Shown here: one piece after another, positions 1-7,541 of the stretch
Layout of the letters: each line of letters opens with the position of its first letter
Position numbering within the stretch: the stretch's first letter is position 1
Program-made: the position numbers and the translations under genes
NCBI RefSeq assembly: GCF_018304965.1
Contig: NZ_JAGQED010000030.1
Location: 1 to 50,570, forward strand
Length of the DNA: 50,570 nucleotides
Source: Collimonas antrihumi
GTDB lineage: Bacteria > Pseudomonadota > Gammaproteobacteria > Burkholderiales > Burkholderiaceae_D
Direction of reading: 5' to 3'
Notes under the pieces: generated by a model
Seen by the model: the letters and a program-made list of their open reading frames with translations, nothing else
Told to the model about the DNA's origin: nothing
Database searches by the model: none

Positions 1-96
1 CGTTGGTCAGGTGCCACACGGAACTGGGATTTGAAGGACGAGGTCTGGCTTAATCCGGAACGGGTTCAGCCGGAAATACTAAAGCAAGCTGCTTGA
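1..96 (+). CDS. C-terminal end of an unidentified protein (partial)
   Basis: An open frame enters from the left edge and stops at TGA 94-96, giving a 31-residue tail that begins RWSGATRNWDLKDEVW and ends ILKQAA. I do not recognise the family. The tail is rich in Trp and charged residues, and it ends almost exactly where the neighbouring chaperone gene on the other strand loses homology. It could therefore be the end of a transposase or other gene of an inserted element, but that is inference from position only. Confidence 0.4.
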   Translation, partial: RWSGATRNWDLKDEVWLNPERVQPEILKQAA

Positions 97-527
97 AGTG
101 ACGCGACATCTTTATTGACAACTACCGCCGCATCGTGCGGCCTTGGGGGCACTGCCAGCACGTTTAGCCAGAACACAGACTCCTTATCCTTAGGTAACGC
201 CTTGCCCTTACCATCTTCTCTTGCGTAGACGACTCGCAGCGCCTGGCTTTTCCCCGCCTCCATGCGAAATACCGGCGGAGTCAGCGTAAACGGTACATCT
301 ATCTGTTCAGGGGCCCCATTAATGTCGCCGTCATCTATCCAGGCTTGCATCAGACGCGGGGCGGTTGCATTCTCATTACTCAACGTAACCGTGATTTCAC
401 GTTCCTGCATTGGGTAAATCGCGCGTGTTTTGCTGAACACGATATCCGCCTGTGCCGGCGCTGACAGCAAACCGGTCAAACATACCGCGCAAAATGAGCC
501 AAGAACCTTCGAAAAAGAAATTTTCAT
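66..527 (-). pseudogene. Truncated periplasmic fimbrial chaperone (PapD/FimC family)
   Basis: Only the N-terminal half of a PapD-type chaperone remains. There is a signal peptide at residues 1-27 (ends SAPAQA), the conserved Arg in KTRAIYP (about residue 35), the PPVFRMEAGKSQALR strand (about 84-98) and FWLNVLAVPP (119-128). The two intact chaperones in the window continue after this point with an NQLRF.FRIRTK segment and a second Ig-like domain. Here the frame runs into about 25 unrelated residues and stops. The gene is last in the leftmost fimbrial operon, 69 bp after the adhesin. It would have been a second chaperone for this pilus; losing domain 2 should make it non-functional. The break lies near bases 97-125, where an unrelated plus-strand frame ends. 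Confidence 0.8.
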
Positions 528-596
528 GATATTGATTCCAAAGACTGTTGTTCAACAACAGTCTTCATTGTGAATCTCCGAAAGATGGGAGCCGAG

Positions 597-1550
597 TCAG
601 TTATAACTCAAGAGAACCGTCACCGTGCCATTGGCAGCACCCGGACTGATGGTAGGCAATGTTTGAACGTAACGCGCCCGCATAGGATAGTTGCCACCTG
701 TAGCGACCGGCGCCCAGTCTAATAAATTGGCAGCACTGTTAGGTACCACGGTACGGCCATCCTGAGCCTGCAATTCAATCCCGACACCGCTGGCGCCGCC
801 AGGGCTTAGCGCAAATAAATTGGGATTATTGGTGTCAGCCGTACCGTCAAAACGCATATGGACCGTGGCAACATCTACCCCGCAACTGCTCGATATAATA
901 GGGAAATTCCGCCAGGAAGTGGGACCTCCGACGCCGGAAAATTCACCGCTATTGCGAATCCCCAGATCCACCGGCGGTATACTGATGTAACACATCTCTT
1001 GGGTAAAATTAACAGTCCCGCTTGTGAGATTATTGTAATTGCGAACTGGTGCGTTGGGAATAGCACCATCCCCATCTATCTGGAAAATACTATAATTTGT
1101 AATAGTAGATGAGCCGCTAGGAGGTGAGCTTCCTCGTTTTAAAACTACGAGTGAGTACGACAGATCAAAATCCACCACTGAAAGTCGACCTGCCGCAATG
1201 CTCGCCCCTGTGAAAATACGGCCATTTGCCTGCGTATAAACTACGCCATTAAAACGGATTCCAACTACAAGGCCGGGAGCAAAAGCAGCATTTCGCGGAT
1301 TAACGTGAAAATGAATTGTACTTGCGGGGGCAGCGGGTGCATCCTGCCAGCAATGTACTCTCCTGTTTATTGGCCCTGAGTCCCATACGATGGTCTCATC
1401 CGGGGCACTTGCGAGCACTGATTGAGTACCCATGGGGGTGGTACCGACTACAGCTCCACCTACATTGCATGCCAGCGCATGGCTAACGCTTGGCACTAAA
1501 GCAGATAGCGTTAATGCCAAAGCAAAAATTGATTTTAAGAGAGAATTCAT
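597..1550 (-). CDS. Two-domain fimbrial tip adhesin, operon 1
   Basis: A secreted 317-residue protein with a signal peptide of about 25 residues (cut after VSHA). The C-terminal part (about 185-317) is a type 1 fimbrial pilin domain: Cys at MCYISIP, a second Cys at SSSCGV, and the C-terminal beta-strand ending VTVLLSYN used for donor-strand binding. The N-terminal part (about 26-180) has two Cys, resembles no domain I can name, and is presumably the receptor-binding domain. The order usher, adhesin and the two-domain layout are those of FimH-like tip adhesins. The start overlaps the usher stop by ATGA (1547-1550), so translation is probably coupled. Its receptor cannot be read from sequence. 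Confidence 0.8.
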   Translation of the reverse strand: MNSLLKSIFALALTLSALVPSVSHALACNVGGAVVGTTPMGTQSVLASAPDETIVWDSGPINRRVHCWQDAPAAPASTIHFHVNPRNAAFAPGLVVGIRFNGVVYTQANGRIFTGASIAAGRLSVVDFDLSYSLVVLKRGSSPPSGSSTITNYSIFQIDGDGAIPNAPVRNYNNLTSGTVNFTQEMCYISIPPVDLGIRNSGEFSGVGGPTSWRNFPIISSSCGVDVATVHMRFDGTADTNNPNLFALSPGGASGVGIELQAQDGRTVVPNSAANLLDWAPVATGGNYPMRARYVQTLPTISPGAANGTVTVLLSYN

Positions 1551-4351
1551 TTTTGACCTTCTTCGAAATTATTTTCTTCGGTATAGCGATTTTTGTCGTT
1601 CTCATTAAACACTGCAGATTTGACATCAATAGCCCTGCTAACGATCTCTGCAGAACTTGCTGCCACTCCTGCATCCCGGCTCGACACGCATTGTCCTTCG
1701 ACTACATCAGCCGTTGCTTGCCTCTTGCCTGTGACCTGTGCCGGCAATTGATAACTGATGCGGCACTGCCTATCGACGCTTTCGCCCCACTTCACAGTAA
1801 GCAATCCGCGATCCGCAATACCGCGAACAAAGGCTTTACTGGCTTGACCGACCACACCGACCTCTGTACCTGATTCATCAAATACCTGCGCCGCAAACGG
1901 GAGAGGCTTGCCATCTTCCTGCATGGCTTTGACGATAACGGCGCGACCGCTGACAGTGGCGAATTTGATCAGCGACACCGCACCTAAGGTTGGCGCCACG
2001 GTTTGCGTGCTTTCTTTCAGTTCCACATGTTCAGACATGCCTTTAGGGTCGATGCCGATGATATTGTTTTGGAACGGCGTCATATACGGGACGACGGCGT
2101 AACCGCGGCTATCTACCTTGACACCAGAGGCACTGGTGAGCAAAGCGCCTTCAGCATCCGGCACATGAACCAGACCGACGGTATCGCCCAAGCCTTGTGA
2201 AAACGCCACCCCGCCGCCATGTGCAACAACACCGCCATCGGCGCTGAACGAAAGCTGGCCGCTGTTTCTCGATTGGCTATAACCAGCGCGCAGATTGGCG
2301 GCGCTGGCTTGGTAACCGCCGTAGGCGTTGAAACTTTCGCTACTGCCGCCATCGTTGCCGTTGCGGCTGGCGGAGACGCCATAGCTCATATTGCGCTGTT
2401 CACCGACATTACCGTTAACGCCGACCTGCAGATTGCTGCCGCGGCTGTCGCCGGTGTTGCGGCTCATGGAACTTGTCAGGTTAGGTGCGCGCGACTCCTG
2501 GCCCAGAGGCATCGACAAGGTGAGCATGATGCGATTGTCGATGCGGCCTTTGTTGTAGGACGGTCCGAAGAACACGTCGTCGCTCTGCTCCTGCATGGAC
2601 AGCGGCTTGCTGTCCTGGATGCGCGAACGTTGTACCGACAGGTTCCAGTTGATGCGCTGCCAGGTCGAGCCATAGCCTGCGGTAAAGGAGGTTTGACGGC
2701 CCTGGCTGCTGTTCCAGTAATCAATCGAACTGCCGAACAGGCTCAGCGTGCCGTCACCCAGCTTTTGGCTGAGGTTGATATCCAGTCGGCTTTTCTGCCG
2801 CGCATACTGATTGATGTCTTCGCCGCGACGGCCCAGATCGCGGACATTGACGGCATCGGCCAGGTTCAGATAGCCGTCTGTGGAAAAGCGGTAGGCACCC
2901 AACGCAAAATTGGTGCCGGTTTCGGGCATGTTTTTGTTATAGGAGATGCCGTAACTTTGCCCTGACAGGCTGTTATTACCCGGCACACTGGTGCGCGAGA
3001 CGGTAGCATCCAGCGAGATCGCTCCGATTGGCGTGCTGATTGCCGTGCCGCCCTTGGCCTGGGTATACCCCGAGGTGACTGTAGCGCCACCGTATAAGGT
3101 GACGGCGTTGCTGACGCCATGCTGGATCGATGCCTGCATCACAAACGGAGTACTGTCGTCAACGCTGTGCTGCTTCAGCTGACCGGCGGCGACGCTGTAC
3201 TTGGTGGTATCCGCACGCAACAGTTGCGGCAAGGCTGCAAATGGAACGACAAAGGTATTCTTGCGGCCATCGGCCTCGGTTACGGTGACATCGAGATCGC
3301 CACCGTAACCGGTAGGGAACAGATCGTCGATGACGAAGGGGCCGGGCGATACCGTGGTTTCGTAAATCTTGTAGCCGTTCTGGGTGATGGTGACTCTTGC
3401 ATTGCTGTCGGCATTGCCGCGTACCACCGGCGCATAACCTTGCTGCGATTGCGGCAGCATACGGTCGTCGGTAGCTATGCTAACGCCGCGCAGACGCACG
3501 CTGTCCATGATCTGGCCGCTGGTAAAACTGTCGCCGACAATCAGTTGCGATTTCAAATCGGCAAGGCTGCGCTGCAGATACGTCGCGGTATTTTGATAGG
3601 AGACGCGGCCGGTATTTGAATTCCAGGCTTGCGCACCTTGGTGGCGCAAGCGCCAATCGCCTACATTGATGCCGCCGTTCAAGCCCAGGTACGATTGCGA
3701 CCCGCCGCCTCCGCTGGTAGCGGTGGAGGTGCTGAAGTTATAGCCTAACAGCGCAGCATTGACACCGTTGTCCCACTGCGAAGGATCGACATAGCCGCGC
3801 GCCGACTGATTCATATAGATCTGCGGCACGCTGACGGACAATACCTGTTCGCCTGCATCAAACGAGGCTGTTGCACCCGGTATCCAGATACCCAGATCAC
3901 CGCATAGCGGGCCATCCGGAATTGGATTGGCAGCGGCTTCAGTCTCGCTACGGGTACCGTCGCCGCGTGCTACCTTCTCTGGGTCGACGCCAAGCTGGAC
4001 CAACAGGGCACGATCAAAGCAGGCTGTTGCACTGTCCTGACCGTCGACGACGCTGAAGGTGACATCGCGCCGTCCTTGCATATTTTCGTTAACGACCACC
4101 TCGACGCCGTAAGTACCGGGCAACACGACATTACCTTTATCGAAACGTGAAAAATCGACACCCTTGCTGCCGCCTGAAGAGAACATGCCAACATCGAATT
4201 TCATCGCTGCCGCGGCAGCGCCCGAAGATACCAGCACGCCGGAAAATATGCTGCCGATGAGCACGCTCAGCAGACGCGGCCGCATTGCCAGCTCCGTCAC
4301 GAGAGCGTTACGGGCCGTGCGGTTAGCGATAGATTTTGTGGGTGATTGCAT
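1547..4351 (-). CDS. Outer membrane fimbrial usher, operon 1
   Basis: A 934-residue FimD/PapC-type usher, the outer membrane pore that receives chaperone-subunit complexes and polymerises the pilus. In order: a long positively charged N-terminus and signal region (about 1-48), the N-terminal domain starting MKFDVGMF with a Cys pair (TACFDRALL and GPLCGDLGIWIP), the central 24-strand beta-barrel with a plug domain (GYKIYETTVSPGPFVIDDLFPTG lies in it), and C-terminal domains with a Cys pair (RQCRISY and EGQCVSS). Length is slightly above the usual 830-880 because of the N-terminal extension. It lies 95 bp after the chaperone and overlaps the adhesin by 4 bp. By eye it is a close paralogue of the usher at 7542-10322. 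Confidence 0.95.
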   Translation of the reverse strand: MQSPTKSIANRTARNALVTELAMRPRLLSVLIGSIFSGVLVSSGAAAAAMKFDVGMFSSGGSKGVDFSRFDKGNVVLPGTYGVEVVVNENMQGRRDVTFSVVDGQDSATACFDRALLVQLGVDPEKVARGDGTRSETEAAANPIPDGPLCGDLGIWIPGATASFDAGEQVLSVSVPQIYMNQSARGYVDPSQWDNGVNAALLGYNFSTSTATSGGGGSQSYLGLNGGINVGDWRLRHQGAQAWNSNTGRVSYQNTATYLQRSLADLKSQLIVGDSFTSGQIMDSVRLRGVSIATDDRMLPQSQQGYAPVVRGNADSNARVTITQNGYKIYETTVSPGPFVIDDLFPTGYGGDLDVTVTEADGRKNTFVVPFAALPQLLRADTTKYSVAAGQLKQHSVDDSTPFVMQASIQHGVSNAVTLYGGATVTSGYTQAKGGTAISTPIGAISLDATVSRTSVPGNNSLSGQSYGISYNKNMPETGTNFALGAYRFSTDGYLNLADAVNVRDLGRRGEDINQYARQKSRLDINLSQKLGDGTLSLFGSSIDYWNSSQGRQTSFTAGYGSTWQRINWNLSVQRSRIQDSKPLSMQEQSDDVFFGPSYNKGRIDNRIMLTLSMPLGQESRAPNLTSSMSRNTGDSRGSNLQVGVNGNVGEQRNMSYGVSASRNGNDGGSSESFNAYGGYQASAANLRAGYSQSRNSGQLSFSADGGVVAHGGGVAFSQGLGDTVGLVHVPDAEGALLTSASGVKVDSRGYAVVPYMTPFQNNIIGIDPKGMSEHVELKESTQTVAPTLGAVSLIKFATVSGRAVIVKAMQEDGKPLPFAAQVFDESGTEVGVVGQASKAFVRGIADRGLLTVKWGESVDRQCRISYQLPAQVTGKRQATADVVEGQCVSSRDAGVAASSAEIVSRAIDVKSAVFNENDKNRYTEENNFEEGQK

Positions 4352-4446
4352 AGTCGTTTTTCAAAAAAAACAGCAGTAGGTCAGTGGCACAGGCAAGCAA
4401 AATCGTCCCAGCCGCGCTCGGCATAGAAGGCGAAATCATGGGGAAA

Positions 4447-5229
4447 TCAGTTCGATGCCGGCAGTAACGGCGCCTGCATCGGCAAGAAAGCACCAAAATC
4501 ATTGATCATGGAGAACTGCACATGAGCGCCCGCGGGCAACGCGCCAACCTTCTCGTTGAGCAGATAACGCTGGATGCCGCCGGGGGCGACCATTTCGTAT
4601 TGATCGCTCTGATTCAACCTGGCGTTCATCCCTTCGCCCAGCGCTAAAGCCACCGCCTGGAACGACACGTGATACGGTGTGGGATTGCGCACTTCCAGCT
4701 CACTGCCATGCTCAGTTTTAAGCAAAGACCAGCTTAGTCGGGATGCAGCATCTGCCGGTTTGCCCGCCAAGCCTTGTGGACGGAAAAATAATTTGGTGCG
4801 GATGCGGAAACCGAAGCGGAGCTGATTGATTTCTTCGCCGCTGTCGACTTTGGGTGGTATTTCCAGCACATTCAGCCAGAACACTGATTCTTTGTCGGCA
4901 GGCAGCGGCTCTTTGGTATAGACCAGGCGCAGCGTCTGGCTTTTGCCTGCTTCCAGCCGGAACACTGGCGGCGTGATGGTAAACGGCACATCGGCCTGCT
5001 CGGCAGTCTGTTTTTCGTTACCGTCGTCCAGCCACACCTGCACCAGACGCGGCATTTTTTTATCATCGTTCGTCACTTGAACGGTAATTTCGCGGCTTTG
5101 CGCGGGATAAATCTGGCGTGTGCCGCTGACCACTACACCGGCCTGCGCAGGCAATACCGTCAGGTAGCCAGCGAGGAGCAGGCAGACAAGGGGCAAATAG
5201 CGTTGCAACACGGAGCTTAAATGGGTCAT
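4447..5229 (-). CDS. Periplasmic fimbrial chaperone, operon 1
   Basis: A 260-residue PapD/FimC-type chaperone with two Ig-like domains. Signal peptide of about 30 residues (ends LPAQA). The subunit-anchoring Arg lies in GTRQIYP and a Lys/Arg stretch in FGFRIRTKLFFRP. The G1 strand PPVFRLEAGKSQTLRLVY carries the alternating hydrophobic residues that complete the pilin fold. The loop before G1 is short, which places it with FGS chaperones. It folds and protects pilin and adhesin in the periplasm and delivers them to the usher. It lies 93 bp downstream of the pilin gene in the same orientation. Confidence 0.93.
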   Translation of the reverse strand: MTHLSSVLQRYLPLVCLLLAGYLTVLPAQAGVVVSGTRQIYPAQSREITVQVTNDDKKMPRLVQVWLDDGNEKQTAEQADVPFTITPPVFRLEAGKSQTLRLVYTKEPLPADKESVFWLNVLEIPPKVDSGEEINQLRFGFRIRTKLFFRPQGLAGKPADAASRLSWSLLKTEHGSELEVRNPTPYHVSFQAVALALGEGMNARLNQSDQYEMVAPGGIQRYLLNEKVGALPAGAHVQFSMINDFGAFLPMQAPLLPASN

Positions 5230-5322
5230 TTTATTTTCTCGGGAAGACGGAGCCCGCCCAGCCGACTGAGCTGGATGCGGGCTTCTTGCAAATTCAATTA
5301 ATTGCCGTCAAATCAGCTTGAA

Positions 5323-5895
5323 TTAAGGATAAGTAACGGAGTACTGCACGCTGGTGTCGACCAGACCCACGGTAGCTGCGCCGCCGACGGCGATGTATTG
5401 CGCCATGAATGGCAACATTGCAGTTCCGCCGGCTGCCGTCACCTCGGCCGAAGCAACACCGGAAGCCAGGTTCATCGCTGCATTGCCGTTATTGCCATCC
5501 AGGATCTGTACTTCAACATTGGTCGCGTGAGTAGCGCCAACGGTATTGCGCAGGTTGCCAGTGACGGGATTGATCATCGGGCTGGTCGGCTCGTAGAGGA
5601 TCGCGGCACGGGTGCCGTCCGGACAGGTAGCGCCGCCGGCTGTACCCAGCTGGATAGAGAAAGGTTTGGCAGCGGCTACGCTACCGGCTGCTGCCAATGC
5701 TGTTGTCTGCACTGTCACCAATTCAACGCCAAAGTCGCCGCCCGTGCCTGGCGTGGTGCCAGGGCCGCCGGAGACGGAGCAAGTCAGTCCCTTGATTTCA
5801 CCAGTGATATTGATGGTGCCGTCTGCAGCGAAGGCGGAAGTGGAGGCAAAGCCGGATGCGGCCAGCAGGGCGATAATGAGTGCATGTTTTTTCAC
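5323..5895 (-). CDS. Major fimbrial pilin subunit, operon 1
   Basis: A 190-residue type 1 fimbrial pilin. Signal peptide 1-23 (ends SAFA). The mature N-terminus ADGTINITGEI has the alternating hydrophobic pattern of a donor strand. One Cys pair (LTCSVSGG and GATCPDGT) would form the usual disulfide. The C-terminus VQYSVTYP has the terminal beta-zipper with a near-terminal Tyr. The start is GTG (complement of 5893-5895), supported by AGGAA 8 nt upstream and by the identical arrangement in the paralogue at 11939. It is first in its operon, as expected for the most abundant subunit. By eye it is related but not identical to the second pilin. Confidence 0.92.
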   Translation of the reverse strand: MKKHALIIALLAASGFASTSAFAADGTINITGEIKGLTCSVSGGPGTTPGTGGDFGVELVTVQTTALAAAGSVAAAKPFSIQLGTAGGATCPDGTRAAILYEPTSPMINPVTGNLRNTVGATHATNVEVQILDGNNGNAAMNLASGVASAEVTAAGGTAMLPFMAQYIAVGGAATVGLVDTSVQYSVTYP

Positions 5896-6260
5896 GATGT
5901 AGATTCCTGTTAGATTGACGAAAGCTCCTTTAACGGAGTGACGTCAGTCTAATTTTCTGCGGAGGAAAAAGATGTCGGGGATGGATGACGGCGCTGTAGG
6001 AAAAATCCGTTAACGCTCTTTATTTGTCAATTTTTGTTAAAGCACCACACTTGCGTTGGATAAGAGCAATGACTTGTTGATGCAGGCGCCAACTGTTTTT
6101 GGCGATTGAAGAGGAAGCGTCAAGCCTTGCTTGTTGCAAACCGTAAGGATGGACCGGTTTGAAAAGCCTGATAGAGTGGGTGCATCGTGTCCGCGCACGC
6201 ATTCACTCCGCGCGGATGTCTACATCGGTATCGCGTGAGCCCGCAGACCGGATATAGCAC
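5896..6260 (-). promoter_or_regulatory. Leader and probable promoter of pilin operon 1
   Basis: This gene-free stretch precedes the first pilin, and its first 230 bp or so are clearly similar to 11,940-12,170 before the second pilin. Shared elements on the minus strand are a TTTCCTA heptad (plus-strand 5997-6003) exactly 102 bp from the GTG start, a TTGACA-like box further upstream, and an inverted repeat CTCC-loop-GGAG in the transcribed leader. TTTCCTA resembles the BvgA heptad, and a BvgA-like regulator lies at 13167-13802. Bases 6260-6439 hold nothing I can name. Confidence 0.5.
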
Positions 6261-6439
6261 AGTGCGGGCACAATAAGTGCGGACCTTACCTATTTTCTAC
6301 TGCAATGCTAAGGTAAGCAATCCGGTGTACTTGTTTTGATAAATCGCAAGGTAGTTTCCCACTTGCTGGGAGATGGCGGCCGATAGAAATTTTTGCGGTG
6401 CCGCTCAATACAAAAAGATGGACACCGCTTAACCGCACA

Positions 6440-7510
6440 TCAGTTATACGCCATCGTAAACGTCGCACGCGCCCTAACCGATCCGCCGGTGATAGCTGGC
6501 GCGCTCTGTATCATGCGCGCCTTTAGCGGGATCGTCACAGTAGGCGTTCCGGTTGCCACCGTAGCAGCCTCCCATTGCCCGGGATTACCGATGGCACTGG
6601 AGTCAGCGCCGAACACTACCGGTGTCCCGGCGGCGTCCCGTTCTATCCGTACCCCGACTCCGCTAGCGGTGGAGGCAGCGCCCAAAGAAAGAATATCGGT
6701 TCGATTCGCTGGCGTGGTGGCATCGCTCATGGTCATCAATATCCTGGCACTTTGCCCCGCATCGCCGCCCGCGCAATCGAGCGCAATATTGACATCTCTG
6801 GTCGGCGTCATACTGCCCACCCCGGCAAAGTCGGACAGCTTGTAATCATTCCCCAGATTAATTGATTGATTTTGAGAGGGTGTGCTGACGGAGCAGGTCG
6901 GGACAGCAGGGGCCCGGCGATTGATCGTAATAGCTCCCATTCTGAATGAGAGGCTTACAATAGACTGACTTCTAACGGTTGCTCGCGCAACCTCCCGAGC
7001 GGGTATCGTTCCTGAAGCACTGATAACCCCTGTTTTAACTAAAGCAAAAAATTCACCCCCACCATATTCCAAATAACGATTACCCAAAGGATCGCCGACG
7101 GGGCCATAGTCGTAACTTCTTGGCCAAGTCCCCCGTGTCCAAGCTCCGCCAGCACCGTCTCCATAGATACGTAAACCAATCCCCGGGAACGGTGTCGGAT
7201 ATGTTTCATACGCTCCTCTTGTGCCAATTCCTCTGGCGTCAGCAATTCCAACACCTAAAGTGCAATACATATTCCATCCCCTAGCATTCCCTATGGTACG
7301 TGTATCAACTCTGGGAAAAGTATAAAGTACCGTTCCATCGGGAACAGTCGGATCGACAGTTATATTATTAAGCCCTGGAATGGTGTAGTTGAATGGCGTT
7401 GGTAGGACAGGTGCACCGCCAATTACTTGGTTTCGGCATTCCTGTGCTTGAGCAAAATTTGAAATACCTAATATCAACAGCGTAAATAAAGAATAAAGAA
7501 TTTTTTTCAT
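6440..7510 (-). CDS. Two-domain fimbrial tip adhesin, operon 2
   Basis: A 356-residue secreted protein, the last gene of the second fimbrial operon. Signal peptide 1-22 (ends NFAQA). The C-terminal part (about 205-356) is a fimbrial pilin domain with a Cys pair (VPTCSVST and ALDCAGGD) and the closing strand ATFTMAYN. The N-terminal half (about 23-200) is Gly- and Tyr-rich and contains Cys in QECRN and MYCTLG. It shows no evident similarity to the N-terminal half of the adhesin at 597-1550, although the two ushers and pilins are clearly paralogous. This points to a different receptor. It lies 31 bp after the usher. Confidence 0.8.
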   Translation of the reverse strand: MKKILYSLFTLLILGISNFAQAQECRNQVIGGAPVLPTPFNYTIPGLNNITVDPTVPDGTVLYTFPRVDTRTIGNARGWNMYCTLGVGIADARGIGTRGAYETYPTPFPGIGLRIYGDGAGGAWTRGTWPRSYDYGPVGDPLGNRYLEYGGGEFFALVKTGVISASGTIPAREVARATVRSQSIVSLSFRMGAITINRRAPAVPTCSVSTPSQNQSINLGNDYKLSDFAGVGSMTPTRDVNIALDCAGGDAGQSARILMTMSDATTPANRTDILSLGAASTASGVGVRIERDAAGTPVVFGADSSAIGNPGQWEAATVATGTPTVTIPLKARMIQSAPAITGGSVRARATFTMAYN

Positions 7511-7541
7511 ATGAAGTTACCTCATGCAAACTAGTAATAGT

